Assembly: GCF_024684275.1 (NCBI RefSeq)
Contig: NZ_JAIKXF010000014.1
Span: forward strand, 1 to 32,719
Source of the DNA: Ruminococcus sp.
Lineage (GTDB): Bacteria > Bacillota_A > Clostridia > Oscillospirales > Ruminococcaceae
DNA length: 32,719 nt
Direction: 5' to 3'
Shown piece by piece: positions 15,766 to 23,289 of the stretch (positions are counted from its first letter, which is position 1; the number at the start of each line of letters is the position of its first letter). The position numbers were made by a program, and so were the translations under genes. Below the pieces are notes generated by a model, which was not told where the DNA came from, did not search any database, and was given only the letters and a program-made list of their open reading frames with translations.

Positions 15766-16953
15766 ATGGAAAAGAAAATCAATGTTCGGTCACTGGTGCT
15801 TCTGGGACTGCTGACAGCTATCGTCGCATTGTTCTCACTTACACCTATCGGCTCTATCCCAATCGGACCACTGTCGATCACCCTGAACATTATCCCAATC
15901 GCAATAGCCGCCATCGCACTCGGACCAACAGGCGGACTTATCCTGGGACTCGTATTCGGAATCTTCAGCTTCCTTCAGTGCTTCGGCATCGGAGTTCTCA
16001 GCGGAATGGGAGCTGCTACACTGGAAATAAGCCCGACACTCACCTTCATTCAGCGCGTTGTGCCGAGAGCACTCGACGGACTGCTGGTAGGTCTTATTTT
16101 CTCGGTTCTTTCAAAAATAAACTCAAAGAAAGCTCTGTCCGTTATCTCGGGCATAGTTTCGGGCATCGTCCTCATCGGACTCTTCCTTTCTGTAATGCTG
16201 CTTATCTGCTACGATAAGGACGGCAAGTACAATATGTCCGAGGGAATGTATAACTTCATCACATCAGGCCTCCCCATTGCACTCACGCTTATCGCCGTGT
16301 TTGCTGTCGGATTCGCTGCAATGTTCTGGTTCGTCAACAAGAAGGACCTCTCAAAGGTACAGCAGTCATGCGGTATTGCAGGCTTCTCGGCAGCTATCCT
16401 CAACACTATCTTCTTTATGGGAGCTCTGGTAATACTCTTTAACCACACAGCTACAGGTCTTGACAACAAGTACACTATCACTGTCAGCAGCGGCGTTATC
16501 TCACAGGTAAAGGATAATGCAGGCAAAGATGTAGAGTTTTCGTCAGATAAGCGCTATGTACAGTTCGGCAGCGACCTCGTCCTCTCAGTAGGCGATACAA
16601 ATGATGTTCTCCCTGCAACAGCAGACACCGCTGAAAAGTTCGTGCTCACCTCGGACAAGCTCAAGGGAGCAGTCATCAACGGCAAAGCTATCAGCGGCAA
16701 GACCGCTAAATTCACAGAGCCGACAGCTTCGCTCAGAGGCTTGAACGACGGCGAATATACACTCAAGGTATACAAGAAATTCAACTACATCGACAGGCTC
16801 AGAGGCGGCAAGAGCATACTGCTCTTCATAATCACCGCTGTCGGTATCAACGCATTGTTTGAAATGGTCATCTCAACAGTATTCTCAACACTTATCGGCA
16901 CTGCCCTCTTCAAAGCAAAGCTGATAAAGACTCCCGAAAATCTCAAGGACTAA
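15766..16953 (+). CDS. ECF transporter S-component-like membrane protein with an inserted extracytoplasmic domain
   Basis: 395 residues, about twice the usual S-component. The N-terminal half matches S-components of the vitamin type: an N-terminal basic patch, then LLTAIVALFSLTPIG, IPIGPLSITLNIIPIAIAAI and LGPTGGLILGLVFGIFSFLQ, which resemble the pantothenate-type family (substrate not proven). Further helices lie near 125-148, 168-190, 205-226 and 349-385. Residues 228-348 form a beta-rich soluble insert. It contains KLKGAVINGKAISGKTAKF and LRGLNDGEYTLKV, which resemble the SpaA-like repeats of the divergent adhesin (LEGVKINGG, LKDGKYTLTE). No EcfA or EcfT gene is in the window, so a shared energising module is presumed. 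AAGGAGG precedes the ATG by 10 nt; a terminator follows. Confidence 0.75.
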   Translation: MEKKINVRSLVLLGLLTAIVALFSLTPIGSIPIGPLSITLNIIPIAIAAIALGPTGGLILGLVFGIFSFLQCFGIGVLSGMGAATLEISPTLTFIQRVVPRALDGLLVGLIFSVLSKINSKKALSVISGIVSGIVLIGLFLSVMLLICYDKDGKYNMSEGMYNFITSGLPIALTLIAVFAVGFAAMFWFVNKKDLSKVQQSCGIAGFSAAILNTIFFMGALVILFNHTATGLDNKYTITVSSGVISQVKDNAGKDVEFSSDKRYVQFGSDLVLSVGDTNDVLPATADTAEKFVLTSDKLKGAVINGKAISGKTAKFTEPTASLRGLNDGEYTLKVYKKFNYIDRLRGGKSILLFIITAVGINALFEMVISTVFSTLIGTALFKAKLIKTPENLKD

Positions 16954-16960
16954 ATGCTGA

Positions 16961-16990
16961 AAGCCTTTCCATACACGGAAGGGCTTTTTT
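16961..16990 (+). terminator. Rho-independent terminator after the S-component-like gene
   Basis: A 10-bp stem (AAGCCTTTCC with GGAAGGGCTT, one T-G pair), 6-nt loop and a T-run, starting 7 bp after the stop codon. Confidence 0.9.
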
Positions 16991-17196
16991 ATGCGCCGGC
17001 TGCACTGACGCAGAATGTCACCAAACGACCATGATTCGCATCATTTTACCATTCTGGAAAGCTCGTCTGAACCTATGGAACAGCACACTCAAAATAATTA
17101 CTGCCAGTATAATCGGACTATTTTATAAAAAATTATTGGTAGGGCAAACTATTTTTATATCTTTTCCCAAACATTTCCAAAAGGGCTTTTTTCCTA
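16991..17196. other. Intergenic stretch with no recognised gene
   Basis: AT-rich sequence between the terminator and the biosynthetic operon promoter. A 61-codon frame (17031-17216) has no ribosome binding site and overlaps the -35 element, so I do not call it. I see no strong hairpin or known RNA motif. Confidence 0.6.
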
Positions 17197-17225
17197 TTGA
17201 CAGCGCGCAAAATTGATGATAAGAT
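17197..17225 (+). promoter_or_regulatory. Promoter of the biosynthetic operon
   Basis: Perfect -35 TTGACA (17197-17202), 17-bp spacer, -10 TAAGAT (17220-17225) with an upstream TG (extended -10). The predicted start near 17232 falls inside a 15-bp tandem repeat. Confidence 0.65.
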
Positions 17226-17252
17226 GTATGTATAATTGATGTATGTATAATT
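17223..17252 (+). repeat. Two perfect tandem copies of a 15-bp unit at the operon start
   Basis: GATGTATGTATAATT occurs twice head-to-tail (17223-17237 and 17238-17252), overlapping the predicted -10 and transcription start and ending just before the AAGGAG ribosome binding site. Each copy contains TATAAT. It could be alternative -10 elements or a regulator site. Confidence 0.7.
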
Positions 17253-17269
17253 AATAAGGAGCATAATAA

Positions 17270-18160
17270 ATGTACAACAGAGCATTCCTGTTCAACGGCA
17301 TCGGATCAAAACCCGAAAAGCTTCTTGTGAAGCTGCCGCCCGAACTCATGGATAAATACGAGTATTACTTAGATACTGCATTCGGCAGGCTCGGTCTCAA
17401 CAAGGACTTAGAAAAGAACAAGGCTTACGACGGAAGAGTAGCTGAGTGGATAATCTCACTCATCTGCGACAGAGTCGTTTTTGAGCACTACATAGACAAG
17501 GGCATAATCCCCGATATAGGCGCAGGATACAGCTCGGGAATAGTCAGCATAAGCGGCTGCTTCGGCTCTGTGCCCCACGAATTCGCACACGATATCATCA
17601 TGATGAACCGCGCTACGATGCGCTGTCTTGAGAGGAACAACGAAAAGCTGGATATGGGCATCGTTATAGGCTTCTCATACAGCGATATCGAAGAAATGTT
17701 CAAGGACAGATTCTCACCCGATGAAATTGTCATCGGAAGCGGTAACTCAAAGTTCCATGTCATGGTGAGCGGACGCGCCGACGCAGTTGAAAAGGCGCTT
17801 CTTTTATGTCAGAACGAGGGTGCTATCAAGGCTTTCAGCTTCGGTACAGGCGTTGCCTATCACCACCCCGTAATGAAGAAATATTCACAGGAGTACGTGG
17901 ATTTCTGCGGCTCTATAGAATACAGCGCTCCCGTTTATCCCATACTCTCTATCTTCGACAGAGAGGTAATGACAGAGGGACGTCAGGTAATGCGCGAGAA
18001 TCAGCTCAACGTCTATACGCCGATCCGCTGGGATCTGGCAATAAGCAGGCTTGAAGAGCTGGGTGTCACCGAGTTCTTCGATGTGAGCGCAAACGGCGCA
18101 GTGAGCAAGTTCTCACGTGTAAGCAGAAAATGTAAAATTTACACCCTTGAGGATATGTAA
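17270..18160 (+). CDS. FabD-like malonyl-type acyltransferase, discrete (trans-acting) AT
   Basis: 296 residues, FabD length. The nucleophile elbow is GYSSG (86-90, Ser88); Arg114 sits where FabD binds the malonyl carboxylate (MMNRATM); His198 is in AYHHPVM (FabD: FHSPLM); and IRWDLAISRLEELGVTEFFDVS matches the C-terminal signature. It is expected to move a malonyl-type unit from CoA to the ACP. Oddity: the N-terminal FPGQGSQ of FabD reads FNGIGSK here, so the oxyanion-hole Gln is Ile, which points to specialised activity rather than housekeeping. It is first in the 13-gene operon, with AAGGAG 8 nt before the ATG. The next gene is an ACP 67 bp away. Confidence 0.88.
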   Translation: MYNRAFLFNGIGSKPEKLLVKLPPELMDKYEYYLDTAFGRLGLNKDLEKNKAYDGRVAEWIISLICDRVVFEHYIDKGIIPDIGAGYSSGIVSISGCFGSVPHEFAHDIIMMNRATMRCLERNNEKLDMGIVIGFSYSDIEEMFKDRFSPDEIVIGSGNSKFHVMVSGRADAVEKALLLCQNEGAIKAFSFGTGVAYHHPVMKKYSQEYVDFCGSIEYSAPVYPILSIFDREVMTEGRQVMRENQLNVYTPIRWDLAISRLEELGVTEFFDVSANGAVSKFSRVSRKCKIYTLEDM

Positions 18161-18227
18161 ATTTTCATATAGCAAACACCCATTGAAAGGGAATAAGACA
18201 AGATTATCATTGATGGAGGAAATCATT

Positions 18228-18530
18228 ATGAGAGAGATCACAGAAGAAATCAGACAGGAAATCAAGGACATGATCTTTGATTACTATGCAGAAGAATGTG
18301 AAGTTGAGAAGGACGAGATCACTATGGATACAAACCCACAGGAAGACCTCGGAAGCGACTCACTCATGTTCGTTGAGCTCATCGAGATGACTGCTGACAA
18401 GTACGACCTCGACATCAAGCTCCAGAGCATCGGCAAGTATATGCTCAAGTCACCTATGGATACAATGAGCGACGTAGTTGATATGTTCTGCAAGATCTAT
18501 CAGTACGGCAACGACATCGTTAACCAGTAA
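18228..18530 (+). CDS. Acyl carrier protein (first of two)
   Basis: 100 residues, a single carrier domain. The phosphopantetheine attachment site is LGSDSLMFVELIEM with Ser45 in the usual DSL context. The protein is acidic, with the expected helix pattern. GGAGG lies 7 nt upstream of the ATG. It probably carries the growing chain or extender supplied by the acyltransferase encoded just upstream. No phosphopantetheinyl transferase is in the window, so a host enzyme must activate it. Confidence 0.92.
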   Translation: MREITEEIRQEIKDMIFDYYAEECEVEKDEITMDTNPQEDLGSDSLMFVELIEMTADKYDLDIKLQSIGKYMLKSPMDTMSDVVDMFCKIYQYGNDIVNQ

Positions 18531-19259
18531 GTGACAGCGATGTTACAGTCTGTTTTATCAGAGCTTCACGCCGAGGACGATATCGCCGTTCTCACTATAG
18601 ACAACGGTCCGAAAAATCTCCTTACAGAGCCCGAATTCATCGACCGTAAGGAGCTTCTCGGCTGGCTTGACAAAAATCCGCAGATAAAGGCTCTCATCAT
18701 CAAAGGCAAGGGCAGACATTTCTCCCACGGCGCCGACGTTTCACGCTTCGGCACCACAGACAGTGATGAGCTTTCTGCAAAGCTTGAAAACGCAAGGGAG
18801 CTTCTCCGCACTATCGAGAAGCTGCCTATAATAACTGCTGCTGCTATCAACGGCGGCTGCTTCGGCGGCGGACTTGAAATTGCTCTGAGCTGTCAGTTCA
18901 GAGTAGCTTCACCCTCTGCTTTTCTGGGACTTCCCGAGATAATGCACGGCGTAGTTCCCGGCATGGGCGGCATGGAACGCCTTTACAGGCTCCTCGGCAA
19001 AGAAAAGGCTCTCCGCATGATACTCTGCGGCGAGATGATAGGCGCTAAGGACGCTTTAGAGCTCGGTCTCGTTACCAAGCTCAGTGAAAACAAGAATTCC
19101 TTCGATGAGACAGTCTCCTTTGTCAAGGAACTGCTGAGCGGCAAGAGCCTCTCACAGATCAACGCGATCATCGAGACCTTCAACCTTGCAGCAGAGGGCG
19201 CAGAGGATCCCTCAAAGGGCAAGTTTGAGGCTGTTCTGACGGAGGCGTTCAAAAAATGA
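18531..19259 (+). CDS. Enoyl-CoA hydratase/isomerase family protein (crotonase 1)
   Basis: 242 residues with a full crotonase fold pattern: oxyanion-hole strand GRHFSHGADVSRF, then AAINGGCFGGGLEIALSCQFRVAS and FLGLPEIMHGVVPGMGGMERL. Both residues equivalent to the catalytic glutamates of crotonase are present (Glu116 in GGGLEIA and Glu136 in GLPEI), so hydratase/dehydratase activity is possible. In this operon it probably dehydrates beta-hydroxyacyl-ACP or -CoA. The GTG directly follows the ACP stop; the in-frame ATG at 18540 is an equally possible start because neither has a clear ribosome binding site. The gene overlaps the next by ATGA. Confidence 0.9.
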   Translation: MTAMLQSVLSELHAEDDIAVLTIDNGPKNLLTEPEFIDRKELLGWLDKNPQIKALIIKGKGRHFSHGADVSRFGTTDSDELSAKLENARELLRTIEKLPIITAAAINGGCFGGGLEIALSCQFRVASPSAFLGLPEIMHGVVPGMGGMERLYRLLGKEKALRMILCGEMIGAKDALELGLVTKLSENKNSFDETVSFVKELLSGKSLSQINAIIETFNLAAEGAEDPSKGKFEAVLTEAFKK

Positions 19260-19669
19260 GAAGAAGCTCTTACAAATTAACAGTAAGGGGCTATGAGCTG
19301 GATTCCTTCGGACACGTCAACAACTCAGTATACCTACAGTACGCAGAGACCGCTCTGTGGAACTTCTTCAAGGTACACGGGCTGCTGGCAACTATTGTGG
19401 ACGAAGGACTCTTTCCTGTTATAATGGAAAGCACCCAGCGCTATATACATGAGCTTAGAATGCTGGACGAGGTCAGGATAGACACTGAGGTCACCTGCTC
19501 GGGCGGCATCGTGAGCTACAAGCATAGCATAATAAACAAGAATACAGGTCTTGTTTCATGCAGAGTGACAGGCAAGCTCGCCTATGTGGATAAAAACCGC
19601 ATGATATGCGATATTCCCGAAAAGGTGAGAGAGTGTCTGGAGGGGGACGATGATGACGATAACAAATAA
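19256..19669 (+). CDS. Hotdog-fold acyl thioesterase (4-hydroxybenzoyl-CoA thioesterase type)
   Basis: 137 residues. The family signature YELDSFGHVNNSVYLQYAE holds the catalytic Asp16, with His20 and Asn23, as in FadM/YbgC/4HBT enzymes. It probably hydrolyses an acyl or aroyl thioester at product release. Its ATGA overlap with crotonase 1 and a 20-bp overlap with the next gene show tight translational coupling. The C-terminus is very acidic (EGDDDDDNK). It is distinct from the alpha/beta-hydrolase type II thioesterase at the operon end, so the cluster has two unrelated thioesterases. Confidence 0.9.
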   Translation: MRRSSYKLTVRGYELDSFGHVNNSVYLQYAETALWNFFKVHGLLATIVDEGLFPVIMESTQRYIHELRMLDEVRIDTEVTCSGGIVSYKHSIINKNTGLVSCRVTGKLAYVDKNRMICDIPEKVRECLEGDDDDDNK

Positions 19670-20093
19670 CGAGATAACCGCTAAGGTCTCTCAGATAAGC
19701 TCGCTGTATCAGCTTCTTGACAATAAGGAGCAGCTCGGCGAGCCTTGCTTACTGCTTATATATACCGGCAGCAGTACAGTACTCGGTGCGGACGATAACG
19801 AAAAATCCGCAGTAAAAGCTTTTCTCGCTGACGCACAGTTCATGTCGGCAATAGTTTCCGAGGACGAGCCCTCAGAGGAGCTCAGAGCCGCAGCTGATAT
19901 GTGCATTAAGGCAGATGAGGCTGACGAGTTCGTTGAAAAACTCTTTAAGGATAAGACAAAAAAACAGATACAGGAGATAAACGCCTGCTTCATCGCAGCA
20001 CGAAAGGCTCCTGCCGAAAAGGTGCTCGAAATCGAGTCGAGAGCCTTCTACCGCCTCATGGCTGACAAGAACGGAGGTGGCTCAGATGAGTGA
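19650..20093 (+). CDS. Degenerate crotonase-like protein, probably non-catalytic
   Basis: 147 residues with no family signature at first sight. Its C-terminal part (FVEKLFKDKTKKQIQEINAC and on to EIESRAFYRLMA) aligns by eye with the C-terminal helices of the neighbouring crotonase 1 (FVKELLSGKSLSQINAIIET). The N-terminal strand CLLLIYTGSSTVLGADD recalls the oxyanion strand ALIIKGKGRHFSHGADV. The central GGG-E and PE-G segments with the catalytic glutamates are missing. It lies between two intact crotonases, overlapping both neighbours, and the reading frame is open, so I infer a maintained pseudo-enzyme or scaffold subunit. Starts at 19650 or 19653, after GGAGGGG. The homology is tentative. 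Confidence 0.6.
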   Translation: MMTITNNEITAKVSQISSLYQLLDNKEQLGEPCLLLIYTGSSTVLGADDNEKSAVKAFLADAQFMSAIVSEDEPSEELRAAADMCIKADEADEFVEKLFKDKTKKQIQEINACFIAARKAPAEKVLEIESRAFYRLMADKNGGGSDE

Positions 20094-20787
20094 GAATGGA
20101 ATGATACTTGAGGAACAGGACGGTATCCTCGTCCTCTCAATGAATATGCCCGGAAACAACCTTATGACAGCAGACTTTTTCAGGGAATATGAGGCTGTAA
20201 TGGCTGAAATAGAGGAAAAGGCTGCCAATAATACATACAAGGGACTTATTATCAAGGGCGCAGGCAGACATTTCAGCGTCGGCGCTGATGTTGACGCACT
20301 TTCAGACCGCTCTGCAAACGAATCATACGATGACTCTACAGGAGTTCTCCCCGAGGGACACATCAAGCAGAAGCACTTCTTCACATTCCTCAGAGAGCTG
20401 CCGTTCCCCGTTGTAAGCGTGGTAACGGGCTTCTGTATCGGCTCAGGCAGCGAAATTGCCGTAAACAGCCACTACAGAATAATCGAGAAGAACGCAAGAG
20501 TAGGTCAGCCCGAATCCACATTCGGCATACTTCCTGCACTTGGCGGAGTTGCAAGAACTATTGAGATATGCGGCATTCAGAACGCTTATCAGCTTGTTAT
20601 GTCAGGCGAACTCATTCCTGCCGAGGAGGCATATTCTCTCGGCTGGGCTGACATCTTCGCAGACAAGAAGCAGGGCGTTCCCGAGGCTGTATCGCTTATA
20701 GAACATATATCAAAGAGCACAGAAAAATTCGTGCCTTCAGAATATAAGGAGTACATCAGCTCCTACTTAAAGAACAGGGAGGCGTGA
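20086..20787 (+). CDS. Enoyl-CoA hydratase/isomerase family protein (crotonase 2)
   Basis: 233 residues. Crotonase motifs are GLIIKGAGRHFSVGADVDAL, VVTGFCIGSGSEIAVNSHYR and RVGQPESTFGILPALGGVART. Positions equivalent to the two catalytic glutamates are kept (Glu123, Glu143). It differs from crotonase 1 by an insertion after the oxyanion strand (SANESYDDSTGVLPEGH). It could be a second dehydratase, a double-bond isomerase or, as in HMG-type branching cassettes, a decarboxylase, although no HMG-CoA synthase is present. I chose ATG 20086 because GGAGG lies 8 nt upstream; it overlaps the previous gene by 8 bp (ATGAGTGA). Confidence 0.9.
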   Translation: MSENGMILEEQDGILVLSMNMPGNNLMTADFFREYEAVMAEIEEKAANNTYKGLIIKGAGRHFSVGADVDALSDRSANESYDDSTGVLPEGHIKQKHFFTFLRELPFPVVSVVTGFCIGSGSEIAVNSHYRIIEKNARVGQPESTFGILPALGGVARTIEICGIQNAYQLVMSGELIPAEEAYSLGWADIFADKKQGVPEAVSLIEHISKSTEKFVPSEYKEYISSYLKNREA

Positions 20788-20789
20788 AT

Positions 20790-21911
20790 ATGAAAATAGG
20801 AATAGTCGGCTACGGAAAAATGGGAAAGGACATCTTCTCCCTTTTCTTCGACAAGCTCCCCGATGCACAGTTCGTAGTCATCGACCTTTTTGGAGCTGAG
20901 GAAAACACCGCAGCACTCCTCAAAACTCTCGGCAAGAGCCTGAAACGCAAGAAGCTCACCGAGGAACAATACGAATTCAAGAAGGATTCATTCCTCTTTA
21001 CCGACGATACCTCAGCACTCAGCGGCTGTGATGTCGTTATAGAAGCAGTTTTCGAAAACATGGCTGCCAAAAAGGAGCTCTTTGCAAAGGCTGCACAGGC
21101 TGTTTCAGATGACTGCATGCTCCTTACAAACACATCTTCACTGGATATCGCATCTGTATTCGCTGATATTTCTCACAAGGAGCGCTGCTTCGGTCTTCAC
21201 TTCTTCTACCCCGTAAAGCTCACAGGCTTCGTGGAGCTCAATATCCTCCCCGAGACAGCACAGAGCAATGCGGAAAAGGCTGCACAGCTGGTAAAGAGCG
21301 CAGGCAAAAAGCCTATCGTATTCTCAGGAGAATACCACATCTACCTCAACCAGATACTTGCCTGCATGGTATCTCATGCAATATATCTCCGCGAGAGCTT
21401 CGGCGTTACTGCCGCAGAGCTCAACAAGTCTCTGGAGGAGCTCTTCCCCGTTGCCCCCCCATTTGAGGTGCTTGACAGCATAGGTCTCGGACTTATGGCA
21501 GGCAGTCCCGATAACTTCCGTATCGAAAGGAACAAGGGACTTCTCGGCTTCGGCTGTGACAAAATGAACGGCTGGCTCAGCGAGGGCTGCCCTAAGGAAA
21601 CAATGACATTCCTTGACTTTATGGCAGAGCGCGAGAGCACAAGCGGCAAGGACTGCGGCGAGGCTGCACTTTACATGGCTGCTCTTATCCTCAACGAGAC
21701 AGTAAACGCCGCAAGCGAATACAGCGGCGACAAGGCTGTACTTCTTGAGGCTGTACAGGATACCCTCGGACTTGCCGAGACTCCTGCATATTACTACGAT
21801 AAATTCGGCGCTGAAAAGCTCTTCGCAGCACTTGACGGGCTCAGCGCAAAGACGGGCTTCGGCTCATACGTCCGCAAGGATAAGGACATCTGGGACAAAA
21901 CATTCGCATAA
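20790..21911 (+). CDS. 3-hydroxyacyl-CoA dehydrogenase family protein
   Basis: 373 residues. The N-terminal Rossmann fold has GYGKMG (7-12). Catalytic-type residues are seen: Ser116/Ser117 in TNTSSLDI, His137 in GLHFFYPV, Glu149 in GFVELN and Asn187 in YLNQIL, matching the Ser-His-Glu-Asn set of HAD enzymes. A longer-than-usual C-terminal domain follows. In this operon it is the only visible candidate to reduce the beta-keto group after condensation, in place of an SDR ketoreductase. ATG 20790 follows GGGAGG by 7 nt; the GTG at 20784 is too close to it. Confidence 0.9.
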   Translation: MKIGIVGYGKMGKDIFSLFFDKLPDAQFVVIDLFGAEENTAALLKTLGKSLKRKKLTEEQYEFKKDSFLFTDDTSALSGCDVVIEAVFENMAAKKELFAKAAQAVSDDCMLLTNTSSLDIASVFADISHKERCFGLHFFYPVKLTGFVELNILPETAQSNAEKAAQLVKSAGKKPIVFSGEYHIYLNQILACMVSHAIYLRESFGVTAAELNKSLEELFPVAPPFEVLDSIGLGLMAGSPDNFRIERNKGLLGFGCDKMNGWLSEGCPKETMTFLDFMAERESTSGKDCGEAALYMAALILNETVNAASEYSGDKAVLLEAVQDTLGLAETPAYYYDKFGAEKLFAALDGLSAKTGFGSYVRKDKDIWDKTFA

Positions 21912-21941
21912 AACCATAATTAATGATATGAGGTTGAATAA

Positions 21942-23153
21942 ATGAAAAAAGTTGTTATCACAGGCATTGGTGCCGTTACATCAATAGGCTATACCGCTGA
22001 GGACTACTGGAATGGACTCATCGAGGGCAAGTGCGGTATGAGAACTATCACACGTATCCCCCTCGACAACCACGACACTACCGTTGCCGCAGAGGTTGAC
22101 GACGCATTTGAGGCTGAAGCTTCAAAGTACTGGAAAAAGCGTCAGCTCAACGCTACTACTACCGTAACAAGAATGGGACTTGCTTCCGCAGGTGAAGCTA
22201 TCGCAGACTGCGGAGTGGACATCACCACCTACAACGGCAAGAGAGTCGGCGTTATCTACGGCGTAATCGATAATTCATATGAGGATTACGAGCTTGACAA
22301 GCCCCTCAACATCACACTGAAAAAGATGCCTAACGAGCTGCCTGCTCTGGTATCCATCAAGTACGGCTTCACAGGCCCTTCCTTCAACGTGAGCACAGCC
22401 TGCGCTTCTTCTGCGTACGCTATCACACTTGGCAAGCAGTTCATCGAGTCGGGACTCTGTGACATGGTCATCGCAGGCGGTATCTCCAACACAGTTACCC
22501 ACCTTGTTATCAGCGGCTTCAATCAGCTCCTTGCAATGTCGGTAAATCCCGATCCCGCAACAGCTGCACGCCCCTTCACAAAGAACCGCGACGGCTTCAT
22601 CATGGGCGAGGGCGGCGGTACAGTCGTTCTTGAATCCGAGGAGAGCGCAAAGGCAAGAGGCGCCAAGATATACTGCGAGCTTGCAGGCGCTGCAATGTGC
22701 GGCGAGGCATTCAACCTTACAGCTCCAAAGACAGACGGCGTAGGCATGGCTGAGTCCATGAGACTTGCTCTTGACAACGCAGGACTTTCCCCTGATTCCG
22801 TTGACTACATCAACGCACACGGCACATCAACAGGTCTCAACGACCTCTACGAGACAAAGGCAGTCAAGGAAGTATTCGGCAAGAGAGCATACGATATCCC
22901 GGTATCCTCTGTAAAGGCTTCTATCGGTCACACTCTCGGCGCAGGCGGAGCTCTCGAAGCTATTGCTTGTATCAAGGCTATCGAGACAGGCATCGTACCT
23001 CCTACTTTACACTATGACGAGGCTGACCCCGAGCTCGACCTCAACTACGTTCCCAACAAGCCGCAGGAGCACAAGGTAGACGTTGCTATCTCCAACTCAT
23101 TCGGCTTCGGCGGACACAATGCAACTCTTGTACTGAAAAGATATGAAAAGTAA
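21942..23153 (+). CDS. Beta-ketoacyl-ACP synthase II-like ketosynthase (FabF-type)
   Basis: 403 residues, full KAS length. The nucleophile Cys154 is in VSTACASSAYA; His293 in INAHGTSTGLND and His330 in SVKASIGHTLGAGG (with Lys325) complete the Cys-His-His set, so it should condense rather than only decarboxylate. GFGGHNATL is at the C-terminus. It probably joins a malonyl-type extender on an ACP to a starter. There is no chain-length-factor partner, unlike type II aromatic PKS. GAGGTTG precedes the ATG. It ends the first half of the operon, and a repeat-containing gap of 136 bp follows. Confidence 0.95.
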   Translation: MKKVVITGIGAVTSIGYTAEDYWNGLIEGKCGMRTITRIPLDNHDTTVAAEVDDAFEAEASKYWKKRQLNATTTVTRMGLASAGEAIADCGVDITTYNGKRVGVIYGVIDNSYEDYELDKPLNITLKKMPNELPALVSIKYGFTGPSFNVSTACASSAYAITLGKQFIESGLCDMVIAGGISNTVTHLVISGFNQLLAMSVNPDPATAARPFTKNRDGFIMGEGGGTVVLESEESAKARGAKIYCELAGAAMCGEAFNLTAPKTDGVGMAESMRLALDNAGLSPDSVDYINAHGTSTGLNDLYETKAVKEVFGKRAYDIPVSSVKASIGHTLGAGGALEAIACIKAIETGIVPPTLHYDEADPELDLNYVPNKPQEHKVDVAISNSFGFGGHNATLVLKRYEK

Positions 23154-23190
23154 GAACATTTTCGCGTTCTATGATATATAACGATATTTC

Positions 23191-23258
23191 GGGACGTCGA
23201 GACGCCGTCCCCTACAGGATAAAAAAGCTCTTGTAGGGGCTGGCGTCCCCGACAGCCC
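23191..23258. repeat. Two GTAGGGG-type palindromes inside the biosynthetic operon
   Basis: Copy 1 at 23191-23215 (GGGACGTCGAGACGCCGTCC, lacking two bases present in the 388 and 1491 copies) and copy 2 at 23233-23258 in inverse orientation (GTAGGGGCTGGCGTCCCCGA), a near-exact inverse of 4901-4925. They split the operon between the ketosynthase and tautomerase genes. Confidence 0.8.
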
Positions 23259-23273
23259 GTCGGATCGTTTTTT
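23249..23273 (+). terminator. Weak terminator-like hairpin within the operon
   Basis: CCGAC (23249-23253) and GTCGG (23259-23263) can pair around AGCCC; a six-T run lies 4 nt later (23268-23273). The stem is short, so it may attenuate rather than stop transcription into the tautomerase-to-thioesterase genes. Confidence 0.35.
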
Positions 23274-23289
23274 GAAAGGATAAATAATT

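Noticed and set aside
17031..17216. 61-codon frame upstream of the biosynthetic operon
   Set aside because: No ribosome binding site, and it overlaps the -35 element of the operon promoter.
17270..23153. HMG-CoA-synthase (beta-branching) cassette of a trans-AT polyketide cluster
   Set aside because: AT, ACP, KS and two crotonases are present, but no HMG-CoA synthase is, and the KS keeps its active Cys. The 3-hydroxyacyl-CoA dehydrogenase also fits a reductive chain-building role better.
17270..23153. Housekeeping fatty-acid synthesis (fab) operon
   Set aside because: No FabH, FabG, FabZ, FabK/FabI or acetyl-CoA carboxylase genes are present, and the AT lacks the usual FPGQGSQ motif.
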